A DNA stretch of 64,000 bases, from positions 17,546,001 to 17,610,000 of the forward strand of contig OZ231128.1 of assembly GCA_965153355.1 (NCBI GenBank), in the 5' to 3' direction. Within the stretch, counting starts at the first letter, position 1; every line of letters starts with the position of its first letter. The notes beneath the pieces are model-generated. The model did no database searches. It saw nothing but the letters and a program-made list of their open reading frames with translations, and was not told where the DNA came from. Shown in pieces: positions 17,729-28,234 of the stretch. This DNA comes from Flaccisagitta enflata (taxonomy: Eukaryota; Chaetognatha; Sagittoidea; Aphragmophora). A program made the position numbers and the translations under genes.

Positions 17729-18382
17729 GTTCCCATCCTCGATTTGGAGACGTGCCGTAATTTTTACCGCGAACCTGACGCGAAATTCCACTTAAAACTC
17801 GGAGACAGCGTTTTATGCGCCGGATACGAAGAAGGAGGCGTGGACACTTGTCAAGGGGATTCAGGAGGACCAGCAGTTGCAACTATGGAAGAAGAAGAAG
17901 AAGATGAGGAAGGAGAAAAAGAAAAAGAAAAAGAAGAAAAAGAAGAAAAAGAAGAAAAAGAAGAAATAGAAGAGGAAAAAGAAAAAGAAGAAGCTGGAAT
18001 GTGGCCTTTACGCAAAGAACAAAATGAAATTTTGAAAGTAACGAGGCACGAAAAAAACTCAAAAACACCGATCGGAAAAGACCACGAAAACGATTCTGTC
18101 CCTAAAAATGAAAGCGAACGTCCAAGTCCAAACAGCGATATTCGCAACGGAAGCATCAGCAGTGGAAGCACTTTCAAAAGGATCAGCATTAGCAGCAGCA
18201 TAAACAGTAGCAGCATCAACAGTAGCCGTCGACGAGCCAGAAGCCTTCGTCGACGTCACAAGCGCGTGCTGGTGGGCGTGATTAGTTTTGGCGAAGGCTG
18301 CGCGAGAAGACATCGGCCAGGAATCTACGTCAAAGTTGCCAACTACCGGAAATGGATCGAAACTGTTATCGCGAATTACTGA
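17729..18382 (+). CDS. serine protease last exon with catalytic Ser
   Basis: Final exon of the protease gene, phase 0 in (TTGTCCAG|GTT) and TGA at 18380-18382. It encodes [15 protein letters not shown] and [10 protein letters not shown]: the catalytic serine, and Asp at the base of the S1 pocket, predicting cleavage after Arg/Lys. Directly after GDSGGPAVA comes an insert of about 120 residues, first a Glu/Lys tract ([15 protein letters not shown] and on), then Ser/Asn-rich and Arg-rich sequence. The S1 fold then resumes with [25 protein letters not shown] and the C-terminus. The Cys that normally follows GDSGGP is missing, matching the missing partner before SGWG in the 4689-5248 exon. The insert lies in a beta-hairpin loop near the active site, so it may gate access or bind ions. 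The first four visible exons and this one give one continuous frame. Confidence 0.92.
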   Translation, partial: VPILDLETCRNFYREPDAKFHLKLGDSVLCAGYEEGGVDTCQGDSGGPAVATMEEEEEDEEGEKEKEKEEKEEKEEKEEIEEEKEKEEAGMWPLRKEQNEILKVTRHEKNSKTPIGKDHENDSVPKNESERPSPNSDIRNGSISSGSTFKRISISSSINSSSINSSRRRARSLRRRHKRVLVGVISFGEGCARRHRPGIYVKVANYRKWIETVIANY

Positions 18383-18397
18383 AGCAAATCTGTAATT

Positions 18398-18683
18398 AAA
18401 CAAGCCCGACCGGGCAACGATGCGTCCGGGCTGTGTCTCTACGTGTATTGATCATGTGACATATATGGAGACAGATGGACAAACAGACGAGTGAAATGAC
18501 TAAGTAGTAAAGGAGGCTATCAAAACATATTGGTTGATCATTTGTTTCAGTATAGGATCTCACCGCGGCCAAAAACAGCCGAGAAACGCGGTTTTTGCAC
18601 TTGCGTAACGCACGGACGGACGGACCGACGGACCGACCGACGGACGGACAGGCGTATAGAGATGCGAGGACGCATCTAAAAAA
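18398..18683 (+). mobile_element. Helentron-like element (GATGCGTCC type)
   Basis: Begins ACAAGCCCGACCGGGC (hairpin), left box GATGCGTCC at 18419-18427, (ACGG)n core near 18611-18650, terminal hairpin GATGCGAGGACGCATC at 18661-18676 followed by TAAAAAA. It lies 16 bp after the protease stop codon, so it probably forms part of the 3' UTR. A reverse copy is at 30958-31873. Confidence 0.75.
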
Positions 18684-18905
18684 CAAGCTGGCTACACGGC
18701 TGTCCAAGTCGCGTGCGGGTGGGCAGGGCAGTGAAAAAAGGCTAACCAAGTATTTTGGCAGGGGCGCGCAGTTATGAAACGTAAACGCCGAAAAAGTAAA
18801 GTGTTAAAAAGCGACAGACGGACGGACGGGCGGATGGATGGACCAACTGACCGAAACAATGATGGTGCACGTCGCGATCTACAATCATTTTTAGATGTAG
18901 CCTTC
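18680..18905 (+). mobile_element. Helentron-like element, degenerate right end
   Basis: Abuts the previous copy. Left end ACAAGCTGGCTACACGGC, left box GTCGCGTGC, GGGTGGGCAGG, (ACGG)n near 18822-18836; the right hairpin is decayed (GTGCACGTCGCGATC). Confidence 0.6.
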
Positions 18906-19054
18906 ATTAGTTAAATACCGTCGTATTTCCGTGTTCAATCTCACTTGCATTACCTAATAAAAATTCATTCTGTCTTGTTACACAATTGTTTGAGTTTTTT
19001 TGGTCTTTGCTACTCTTTAAGTAGTTGCATATTCTATTTTTGCTTTTGAAAACA

Positions 19055-19246
19055 TTTTTAGTCGCGTGCTACGCGACTCTACACCCCGCTATGTCGGTCG
19101 GTTGGTTAGTTAGTTGATTGGTCAGTCGGCATTTTTGAGCTTTTTGAGCATACTGCTCCTACCCAGATGCCTTAGTGACCTTCTCCAGCACTGATCCTGC
19201 CCACCCGCACGCAACTAGGGTAGCCGTGTATCTGGCCTTGTTTTTT
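19055..19246 (-). mobile_element. Helentron-like element (GTCGCGTGC type)
   Basis: Read on minus: left end CAAGGCCAGATACACGGC, left box GTTGCGTGC, GGGTGGGCAGG, tetranucleotide core, terminal hairpin GTCGCGTAGCACGCGAC followed by TAAAAA. Confidence 0.72.
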
Positions 19247-19467
19247 AAAGCCTTTGGAAGAGATAGAGATAACTACTATGTTCTTAATTTCAGTGTTTAT
19301 GAAATTTTGAGATGCAATAAGTTGAATCAAAGCTTTCAGTCTGCGTAGCTGAAAAGCTACTTGATGAGATTGGGTTGATTTAAGAGTTTTAGTCGTGTAG
19401 CTCTTTGCTTGCATGGTTGAGTGTAACTATTTTAAGATGCAATAGATTTCAGTAACGTTCCGCAGTA

Positions 19468-20329
19468 TCAGTCAGTGGACAAAACGATATTTGTAGATAT
19501 GTCAGCAGTTTGACATATTTCAACTCGTTGAAATATTTCATTCTACTATATTTTAACATGTTGAGATCTTTCATTCTACTACCATCTTGGCCATAAATAT
19601 AAGCACAGTAGGTGTATAAGTTGATTTATTGACTAGAAGTGAACAGCAAACATATCAGACTGTATCTAATATTTAGCATGACTATATTGAGCATCCACCG
19701 CCACCTGCGTTCACTTTGGCATTGACACGTAGAGAGACTGTAGATACTTTGGAGTGATGTTTTTTTAAACTATCTATGCGATTCATTTCAGCCCTGCTTT
19801 GCATGTTGTTTTCCCTTGTTTCCGCAGGTTTTTTGTTTGAATCTTTGAATTCTCAATTGGATTGAGATCCGAATTGATGTGGGTTATCCCTAGATGAGCT
19901 TAACTTGTCAATCTTACAGTATATTTGGTACAATGTGCCAGTGCAGCATTCTTCATAAAATAAGAAAAATTTGCCCAAGCACACTTGCAAAAAGCAAATG
20001 TTTTATTTATTTGGTTCTCATTTCTAAACGAATAAAGATACAGGAACCAGCTTGGTCTCATTTGATAGATTTTTTGAAGATGCAAATTGTGAAAAAAAAA
20101 TCCTCTCTCTGCGATTAAAATTAAGCAACTCATGACACTTTAAAGCTGTGCTTATATTTATAGCCAAGATGGTAAGATAAATCTTGTAGAGTGAGAGATA
20201 TCAACGCATTGAAATTTGCCAGAATGAGACATTTCCATGCGTTGAAATATACCAGAATAAAAGATATCAATGCGTTGAAATATACCAAACTGCTGAATAT
20301 CTACAAATACCGTTCTGTCCACTGACTGA
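19468..20329 (-). mobile_element. Tc1/mariner-like element, 862 bp
   Basis: Terminal inverted repeats TCAGTCAGTGGACAAAACG / CGTTCTGTCCACTGACTGA flanked by TA on both sides (19466-19467 and 20330-20331), the target duplication of Tc1/mariner elements. Further subterminal pairs (CAGCAGTTTG / CAAACTGCTG; CTTGGC-ATAAATATAAGC and its complement) extend the inverted structure. It contains a broken transposase remnant. Confidence 0.85.
19845..20133 (-). pseudogene. Tc1-type transposase remnant
   Basis: Minus-strand reading gives a piece ending in SDLNPIEN (codons near 19850-19880), the motif that precedes the last catalytic residue in Tc1-family transposases (usually SPDLNPIE). Upstream, in another frame, an open stretch of about 77 codons continues. 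The frame change, small size and lack of the other catalytic motifs mark it as dead. Confidence 0.55.
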
Positions 20330-20331
20330 TA

Positions 20332-21022
20332 TTGAAAATCAGAAAGATCGATACAATTTATTGTTCTGTTTTCATCATTGGCTACACCAAAGAATGTTTC
20401 AGTTGAAACTTTTGAAGGGACAAATCTTTGTTTTGAGCTGATTTCCGTTATTCTCGGATCCGTTTTTGCGGGCTAACATCGCAAATCTGATAGGCGACAT
20501 GTCAGGTCACGCCAGGTGGACAAGGACCCGGCAAAATCAGATCTCACCTGTGATGGGAATTTCCGTGCAGAAGGGCGCAGTTCCTGTCATGCCAGGTGGA
20601 CAAGGACCCGGCAGAATCGGAGGTTCAACTCCTGCGCAAAAAGAGAATCAGAACGATTAAACAAAAGACATCTCTTGGTGGCAAGGAGAAGTTTCACGCT
20701 TATTCAAAACTGTGTAGTAGCGGGTCTTACATTGTTACATTGTTATATTGTTTGCTAAATTAGTTTTGCCAGATGGAAAACTAGGAGTGATGCGCGTAGT
20801 AACTAGTCAGTGAGTGCTCACAAGGCCCTCTTCCTCTTGAGACATTTATTGAGCAGGGCAATGGCCAATGGGTACGACTGAATTCATGCCCAAATCTCAT
20901 TCTTGTCGCCTGGATTTAAATCTCAAAGGCCTTAGCGCCTCTGCCCTTCTCACATACATCAATTTAAGGACCCGTTGAATATCATACGCTTTTGTGTCTG
21001 TTTTGGCTGAAGTAGTTAGGAA
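20332..21022. other. no gene recognised; duplicated 28-bp motif
   Basis: Contains two copies, about 77 bp apart, of a sequence with CCAGGTGGACAAGGACC (near 20512 and 20591). A small plus-strand frame (20466-20660, ending VMPGGQGPGRIGG...) covers them, but I see no family match or splice context and do not call it a gene. 20765-20840 resembles 1225-1290, a dispersed repeat. Confidence 0.5.
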
Positions 21023-21165
21023 AACAAGGCCGGATACACGGCCAATTCCAGTCGCGGAAGGTTGGGCAGGGGCGGAAATGCGCGTTTTCGCACTTTCTCA
21101 ACGCGGTGACCTCCACGGACGGACGGACGGACTCCTTATAGAGTCGCTAGTCCGCGACTAAAAAG
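21023..21165 (+). mobile_element. Helentron-like element (GTCGCGGA type)
   Basis: Left end ACAAGGCCGGATACACGGCC, left box GTCGCGGAA, GGTTGGGCAGG, short (ACGG)n, CTTATAGA, terminal hairpin GTCGCTAGTCCGCGAC then TAAAAA. Confidence 0.78.
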
Positions 21166-21736
21166 CGTAGCATAGTGAATAAGTTATTTGTATGGTTGTG
21201 CTATACTCATTACTCATAGATGTATGCCACCAAAATTTTCAAAGAAAAAAGAATTGATTGCAAGCGGCCAAATAACTGATAACATCCCATTAGAATTGTC
21301 AACATACATACAACACTAGAATCAGTCACTACGCTGCGGCATTCTTTTCTATGAACAGTTGGCCATGATTCATCAATCATCAGTCAGCTGCATGGTAACG
21401 AAAATTTGTATTTTGGGTCCTCAACAAGCAGTGTCAAGCACCCAATAACCTCATTCGTTGGCTCGTTGCGTACAAAGGATATTTCTTTCATACTCTCTCT
21501 TTGTGAATGAGATTATTGAGAGAAGCATATTCTTTTTGTACAATTCGTATCGTCGTTGCTTCAACTATTGAAAGCATTTACATTCTTTCATATGCAAATC
21601 ACTCAAATACATCTGCTTCGAATTAAGGTCTTTATCCGTATGTCCATATGTACGTGTCTGTCACTGCACTGCACCTGGTCGATCGTCGACTGGTAAGACG
21701 GTCAAAACAACGCGACGGCAAGGCGATTCCTGGTTT

Positions 21737-21738
<2 letters not shown>

Positions 21739-21821
<83 letters not shown>
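21739..21821. repeat. (CT)n microsatellite
   Basis: About 80 bp of uninterrupted CT. Confidence 0.97.
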
Positions 21822-21824
<3 letters not shown>

Positions 21825-21944
21825 ACAGTGTTTATTATATACATAAAATAAAACACTGTTAATAAATAATTACTGACTCGACAACTAGTCAACTAGTTAA
21901 TCACCCTCACCAACCCCCGAGTTATGATGCTGCTACTACCTGGC

Positions 21945-22155
21945 TTTTTCGTTGCGGACACGCAACTCTTAAAGAGGCTTTGTCCGTCCGTCCGTCTGTG
22001 CATTGATCCGTTGGTCTGTCGGTCCGGGGTCAAAGAGTTGAGAAGTGGAAATACAAGCGTCTAAGATACTTTTTGTGTATGTTTGTGCGTGGGGGTTGGA
22101 GTGAGTTAGGGGGTTGGATGCCCCTGCCAACCTGTCCGCAACGATATTGTGACCC
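21945..22155 (-). mobile_element. Helentron-like element (GTTGCGGAC type)
   Basis: Read on minus: left box GTTGCGGAC, tetranucleotide core, terminal hairpin GTTGCGTGTCCGCAAC followed by GAAAAA. The left box is the exact complement of the distal hairpin arm. Left limit uncertain. Confidence 0.68.
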
Positions 22156-22935
22156 CGCTTCACTTGTCCTATCGGGCATTTGAAAGGAAAAATGAAGAAT
22201 AACACTTCTGACATCTCTTTCTAAAACAAAAGACTTGAACCATCTAGATCGCCATTTTCAAAACGCTGGTAAATGTTTTTTATTTATAAAAATTTCAGGA
22301 ATAACAAAAATGCATCAATATGATGAACGATATTCACTTTCTCTTTTCGCCCCCTCCCCACAATTGCTTGTTCCTTTCCATCACTTCCCATCCCACTTCT
22401 CTTCTCTTAATCACTTCCCTTCCCTCACTACCATTCCCTCGCCTCCCCCTCCCGTTGCTCCTTTGCCCCCCCCCCACCCCTTCTATTGCTGTTGCTTCCC
22501 ATCCTCCTTCCCCTTCCCCCTTCCTCCTTCCCCTTCCTCCCTCCTCCTTCCCCCTTCCCCCTTTCCCCTCCCATCCCCATGTGGCTTCCCCCTCGGGATG
22601 GTTAAAATGGTTGAATTATTGTTTCAATTTATCAAACTGGTTCATTATAACAGAACAGTCGGAAATCTCCCCCCCCCCCTTCACAAGAATACAAAACAAA
22701 ATCGGTTCATTCGCCGAACAAAAACGCAACGAATCGAAGAGATCATTTATATAGAAACGAAAAGATCATTAAATCGAGGCGAAAATATTATTATAACCGA
22801 CCATGTAATTTCCCACAACACAAAGTGTGGAAAACACGTCAGAAATAACTAGAAACAATAAGTGAGAGAGATTATAACTGAGATTATAAATGCTGTATAT
22901 CAAAATGGTAAAAAAAGGACTTTTCTCGACTACAA

Positions 22936-24017
22936 CTACAAGAATATTTCAACTTCATCTGCTTCTTCTTCCTGCGGGAGAGACGAGTTACGTTTCAGGC
23001 AAAGATTTGACGTGAGATTAGGAGTGGTTTTGGCGTTGTGATTGGGGTGGAAAGGGGTGTGATTGGGTTCGAAAGGGGTGTGGTACGAGATATGGTTGGA
23101 GTCAGGCGTGGAATTTGTTGCTGAGGGGGTGATGTTGTGGTTTGCAACGGGGGTAAGGCTGGGATGAGGGGTAAGACTAGAGTTGGGATAAGGGGTAAGA
23201 CTAGGGTTGGGATGAGGGGTAAGGCTGGGGTTGGAATGAGGGGTAAGATTGGGGTTGGGATTAGGGGTAAGACTATGGTTGGGATGAGGGGTAAGGCTGG
23301 GGTTGGGATGAGGGGTAAGACTGGGATTGGGCGTGAGATGAAGTTTTTTGACTTTGGAACAGTTTCGAAGATCGCCGTTGGAGGATGAACCGATTTTCAT
23401 AATTGCAGCAGCACCACTTGATGCAGCAGCAACGACATCTGGAGCATTCGTGAGTTTTGCAGCAACATCTGTAGCATTCGGGGGTTCTGCTGCAGCAGTC
23501 GTTGCTCGCGATTCTCCATCAATCGTGCTAAAAGTCGAAAGAGTCGTGTCTTCTTCTGAAAATGAGGTGATAAGAGCACTGTCATCGGTGAGTGAGGACG
23601 GCAATGAAGACGGTGACGGCGGCAAAGGTGACGGAAACAAACAAGGTGACGGCAGCGACGATGGTGACGCCGACGCTGACGTCAACGTGGAAACGGCGGC
23701 TAATCCGTGCGCGATTCTAAACTGTGCCGGGGGTGAAGGAGAGTCTTTATTTTTCGAGGGCCACGATATGTCGATGGGGGAATGAAGTTCGAGTTCCATG
23801 GGTCGAAGTTGACGCATGTCTCGATGAGGTCGTCGATCGAATGCAGCGGCATCATCATCATCAACATCGTCGTCGACACCAACAGGCGCCAATTCAGTGA
23901 AGGAGATGACTTCGGAAGCTTCTTCATATTTTTGTTTCTCCGCTTCTTCATCTTCTTTTTCCGCTTCTTCAGCATCTTCAGGCGCGGTCATCATCGCTTT
24001 CAATTGATCCAGTTTTT
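22936..24017 (-). CDS. K2P channel last exon, cytoplasmic tail
   Basis: Final exon of the two-pore-domain potassium channel gene, entered after TTTCACCAG in phase 1 and ending at TAG (22936-22938), about 359 codons. It encodes the intracellular C-terminus: a Glu/Lys-rich helical start (EKLDQLK, then EDAEEAEKEDEEAEK), acidic and Ser/Ala-rich stretches, and a tandem block of about 11 units of an 8-residue motif close to NPSLTPHP (nucleotides about 23135-23335), then Asn/His/Pro-rich sequence. In K2P channels this part carries sites for lipid, pH, phosphorylation and partner regulation; its sequence is not conserved between families and no specific motif is recognisable here. The tail is long for the family. 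Confidence 0.85.
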
Positions 24018-24068
24018 CTGGTGAAATGCAATGACAAAAAACAATTAACGCGAGGTTAGAATATCGTC

Positions 24069-24203
<135 letters not shown>

Positions 24204-24392
24204 CAACAATTGATGGATTGTATGATACTATTGAATTTGCGATAGACAACGCTCAAAGTCAAATAAAATGCTGAAAACTTATGATATGTTATTTGTGATG
24301 GCAGCACTGATGAATGAATGTCTGTATGGCCATATGACTGAAATGAATGTAACTGAATAAACAAATGAATCAATGAATGAATCACTTCCCAC

Positions 24393-24602
24393 CTTTGAAT
24401 TTGCTTTGGACGATGCTGAAACAAATGGTAAGAATAGACATGTTGTAAGTGATGGCGGAGCTGATGATGATAAAATCTGCGACGCTTTTGTGTTGCGGGA
24501 TTATGTCCCCAAATCCAATTGTCGTAAAGTTGATGAACGAAAAATAAAAACTCTCCAGAAAGTCCAATTTGTCGTAATAAATGTAAGCGCCAGTGCCGAA
24601 AC
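24393..24602 (-). CDS. K2P channel exon: second pore and M4
   Basis: Fifth coding exon of the channel (ACTCCAAG|GT in; AAAG|GTGGGA out; phases 1 and 1). It holds the end of M3 (FGTGAYIYY), the pore helix and second selectivity filter FTTIGFGDIIP, and the M4 membrane helix (ADFIIISSAITYNMSILTICFSIV), then a basic exit. TTIGFGD is the typical second-pore filter of animal K2P channels. Confidence 0.93.
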
Positions 24603-24774
24603 CTTGGAGTGAATAGAGAGAATTAAGGAGGTACACAAATTTTTTTCAATGTATTGAAAAAATAAGTTTTTTACCATTTCTGTCTATTGGTCTGACTGCA
24701 TATTTATCTCTGAGTGTGTCTGTTTCTATCGGTCTGTCATGTATGTCTCTCAGTCATGCTTGACTCTGTCAGTC

Positions 24775-24903
<129 letters not shown>

Positions 24904-25039
24904 CAATAAAAACATCGTTGTCGATTGCAATATCTCTCAATCTTGAATTTAAACTTTGCTTTGTAAACAGCTCAATTCAAATCAGCTGTTGAGAGCTTTG
25001 GCAATTCTTGTGAAAATAGAATAAAATAAAATAAAATTT

Positions 25040-25226
25040 CCCTTCTCCTTCTTCTTCCTCTCCTTCTTCCTCATCTTCTTCTTCCTCTTCTTCTTCTTCC
25101 TCTTTTTCTTCTTCTCCCTCTTCCCCCTTTTCTTCTTCTTCTTCCTTTTCTTCTTTTTCCTTTTCATTTCCTTTTCATTTCCTTTTCATTTCCTTTTCTT
25201 CATCTTCTTCTCCTTCTTCTTCTTGA
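25040..25226. repeat. TTC/CTT-rich low-complexity tract
   Basis: Imperfect pyrimidine tract on plus, purine (GAA) on the K2P sense strand; intronic. Confidence 0.9.
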
Positions 25227-25469
25227 TGCCTTCTAGGCGAGCACCAAAATCTTTAACTCAACACTTTTATATGCCTTATATGCCTTATATGTCTAGTACG
25301 CTATAGACGGGTTTCCTCAACAATGAAACTAGGGCAAAAAAGTTGGGACCTATGAAATCATGCCATTTTGCGAGGGATGCCTTATTAGCGGGTGCGCTCT
25401 AGTGAAGCTCGACTGTACGTACATCCATTACGTGTAGACTGAATCAAACAAGAATTGGCTCTAACTTAC

Positions 25470-25630
25470 CCACTCCATAAGCTAGGGCCAAGATGATGGA
25501 CCAAAGTGGTGGATCTCCGGGCTTTGTGGGTTTCTTGATAGCAGAAACGGCTCTTTCATATTCAGGCCTGCTGATGGATTTTGTCACCCGCAGTCGCCAA
25601 AACAACTTTAACTTGTCGATCAACATCATC
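25470..25630 (-). CDS. K2P channel exon: M2-M3 linker and M3
   Basis: Fourth coding exon (CTCAATAG|G in, phase 2; GTGG|GTAAGT out, phase 1). It encodes the intracellular M2-M3 loop, basic and helical (MMLIDKLKLFWRLRV, then SRPEYERAVSAIKK), then PGDPPLWSIILALAYG, the first part of M3. The frame joins both neighbours without a break. Confidence 0.9.
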
Positions 25631-26296
25631 CTATTGAGAAAATTTTTGAAGTGTAATTTGATGAATATTTCATGCATAGACAGATTTTTGTTATTGCCAC
25701 ATAAGGAGGTATGCAGCATGCAGCATGTCCCTGCAGTAGGACATTCGGATGTGTCGATATGTAAAAGTTCTTTTGGTCAAACCATTCATATTAGAATGCA
25801 GAAATAAATAAATCCTTAGATCTTTATCATTTTTAATTTTTTCAGATTTCATTCATCTTCCATTTTCTTCCAAACCTCAATTAAGTCCTGATTTAGTATA
25901 TTGCTGTGTTATAAAAGAATATTAAATTAATTTGTTATGGAAATGATGGACTTGAAATGCTTCGCAATCTTGATGCTCATTCCAGCAGCAAATTGAAAAA
26001 AAACTTTTATTTCTACTATACAATTAAAAAAAAAATAGAAAAATATTATTTGAAAGAGTTCAAAGGCATTATTTTCAACAAAACTGAGTGCAGTCATTCA
26101 CAGTATATATATTTGTGAAAATCTTTAATTATACTTAAAAAAAACCTAAAACTGATAAATGTTTAAAAAATGAAAATACAAAATTTCTTATAATTAATTT
26201 AATTATCATCTCCGAAGTTGATGATCAGATGAAAAGAACTTCTGCATATTTACACACTCGAATAAGACATTTTTTAAAGTGACTTTTCATAGTCAC

Positions 26297-26505
26297 CTCT
26301 GATGATGAATCCACCACAAGATCCGCAACTGCAAATGTCCGACGAAAGCGATAAAAAAACCGAACCACGGTATGCAAATTAAGGCGTAGGCCATGAGGAA
26401 GAGGCGCCCTTCGGTGGTGATTGGGGCCACGTTTCCCCAACCGATCGTCGTTTTAATCGCGGCCACCAAAGTCAAAGTCGATAAAAATGTCCACTCGTCG
26501 CATTC
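26297..26505 (-). CDS. K2P channel exon: first pore and M2
   Basis: Third coding exon (CTACTAAG|GAA in, phase 0; AGAG|GTGACT out, phase 2). It encodes ECDEWTFLSTLTLVAAIK, the pore helix, then the first selectivity filter TTIGWGNVAP and the M2 helix (LFLMAYALICIPWFGFFIAFVG). The position of the usual Tyr/Phe of the filter is Trp (TGG codon at 26437-26439). The rest of the pore is standard for K2P channels, so this is a true variant or a sequence error of one codon. Confidence 0.93.
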
Positions 26506-26639
26506 CTTAGTAGGATGATACTATGTATAATAGATGGAATTAGATTTTCACATCGCTCTCACGGTCCATCTGTCCTTCCATCCATCTATCTGTTCATCCA
26601 TCAAGTGGGACACGGAACTGAGCTTACTCATGTTTACAG

Positions 26640-27760
26640 ACAGGACCCAAATAAGAAGTGAGGAGGGATCAAAAGTTTTATCAGCACCCCCTACAACCTA
26701 TATGGCTTCAGCAATTTTCTGACTTCTAATGGCGGTTGAATTGATGGGAAAAATTATTTAATTTTATTTGGGCAGATTTCGGTGATTTATCAAAATTTAA
26801 GGGTGTTCTACAGTGGGGTTTGTGGAATAACAGTCTAAACTGGAGGAAGGTATTTAAGTGTCCTAATTTCATTTGACAGACTTGATATTTGAAATATAAG
26901 TTGTTCAATTGATGCTTGTGTCCCTAAGTTTTTTGGTTGCCATGGAAACCAATTTTTTAGTTGCGGACACGGAACTCTATAAGAGGCTTTATCCGTCCGT
27001 TGGTTTGTCGGTCTGCCGGTCCTTTGGTCCGTCCGTCAGTCCATCAGCACGAGTCGAAAAGTGGGAAAACAAGCGTTTTAGAACATTTTTAGTTGCAGAT
27101 AGTTGCTTTTCTGCCCCTGTCCACCTGTCTGCAACTGGTGGCCGTGTATCCGGCCTTGTTTTTTTTTAACAGTCATAACTGCTAAAATATCAATGTTTTC
27201 ACAAATATAATGAGGGAACATTGCTCAAAACTAAATTTATAACAACCCTCCCACAGTATGTACTGTAAGAATATCGCTCATTTGGCCGTTGCTAGGGAGC
27301 ATCATTTACTGGTTGTTATGTGTGATGCTCCCTAGCAACGGCCAAACAAACAATATTCTTATAGCACATACTGTGGGAAAGTTATAGCATTTTCAATTCT
27401 GAGCAATGTTCCCTAATCATATCTGTCAACATTTTGATATTTTGGCAGTTATAAATGCTCAAAAAAATGATTTTAGTTTCCATAGCAACCAAAAAACTCA
27501 GGGACAGAAACATTAATTGAACAACTTATATCTTGAATATCAAGTTTATCAAATGAAATTAAGACATTTGAATACCTTCCTCCAGTTTAGGCTGTTATTC
27601 CATGAACCCCACTGTAGATGGAAATTCAAAAAACGCTACATTTGTATCTACCTAAAGTGTCAACCTTTGTGGAAGTGAGAAAATTATATGAGCCATGTAA
27701 GCTGTAGGAGGGGGGGGGGCTGCTAAAACGGTCCCTCCTCACTTCTTATTAGGGTCCTGC
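26640..27760. mobile_element. large fold-back element in K2P intron
   Basis: Long inverted repeat. Left arm begins near 26640 (CAGGACCC, AATAAGAAGTGAGGAGGGA) and its complement lies near 27735-27760. Inner parts match too: CTACAGTGGGGTT (26808) with AACCCCACTGTAG (27606), and GGTTGCCATGGAAAC with GTTTCCATAGCAACC. The centre (about 27285-27345) is a hairpin of TTGGCCGTTGCTAGGGAGCATC and its complement. A Helentron-like copy interrupts only the left arm. Confidence 0.82.
26953..27162 (-). mobile_element. Helentron-like element (GTTGCGGAC type), nested
   Basis: Read on minus: left end CAAGGCCGGATACACGGCC, left box GTTGCAGAC, core, CTTATAGAG, terminal hairpin GTTCCGTGTCCGCAAC followed by TAAAAAA. 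The uninterrupted right arm of the surrounding fold-back provides the empty site, showing insertion into a short T tract. Confidence 0.8.
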
Positions 27761-27843
27761 CTGAAGATGAGCTAGTAATTCACTTTTCATTATAGACCTC
27801 ATGGTGATGAGCGTGCTCAATACTGTCACAATTCTAATCCTAC

Positions 27844-27963
27844 CTCATCATCGTGCAGATGCGATAATTTGTAAGTCACGTTTTCGATTAATTGATCGAA
27901 ATGCGCCTCTAAGCTTGGATCCATCGGAGTTTGACTCAGATTCAGAAGATTTTCTTTCATTTC
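27844..27963 (-). CDS. K2P channel exon: extracellular cap
   Basis: Second coding exon, 40 codons exactly (TTTATCAG|GAA in; GATGAG|GTAGGA out; both phase 0). It encodes a helical, polar segment (EMKENLLNLS, then HFDQLIENVTYKLSHLHDDE), the place of the extracellular cap helices between M1 and the first pore in K2P channels. It carries an N-glycosylation motif (NVT). There is no cysteine in this exon, so the inter-subunit cap disulfide known from TWIK/TREK channels would have to use another residue or be absent. Confidence 0.85.
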
Positions 27964-28234
27964 CTGATAAATTCAAAGACAAAATTCATCCAATTACAAA
28001 ACACATTTACTCTTTACAAAATACATCGTATATTCATCATTCATTTATTCATTCATCGATGCACTGATTCATTTATACGCGTATTCATTATCTTTTCCGT
28101 CCACTCGATCAATAGGACAAACTTAGTAAATACTTAGTACACAGACTACACAGGATGTTTGACTCTAGTATTGCATCCCCACTGATAAATTCTCATTCAT
28201 GCATAAATTCAATTCATTCATTACTTTCATTTAC

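Noticed and set aside
20466-20660. Small plus-strand frame with PGGQGPGRIGG, considered as a collagen-like or last exon
   Set aside because: Explained by a duplicated 28-bp motif; no homologue, no convincing splice site or neighbour exon.
23348-23785. Plus-strand frame of 145 codons opposite the K2P tail exon
   Set aside because: Shadow of the minus-strand exon, whose frame is fixed by splicing phase to the pore exons.
27801-28067. Plus-strand 88-codon frame
   Set aside because: It covers the minus-strand K2P cap exon, which fits in phase on both sides; the plus frame has no support.
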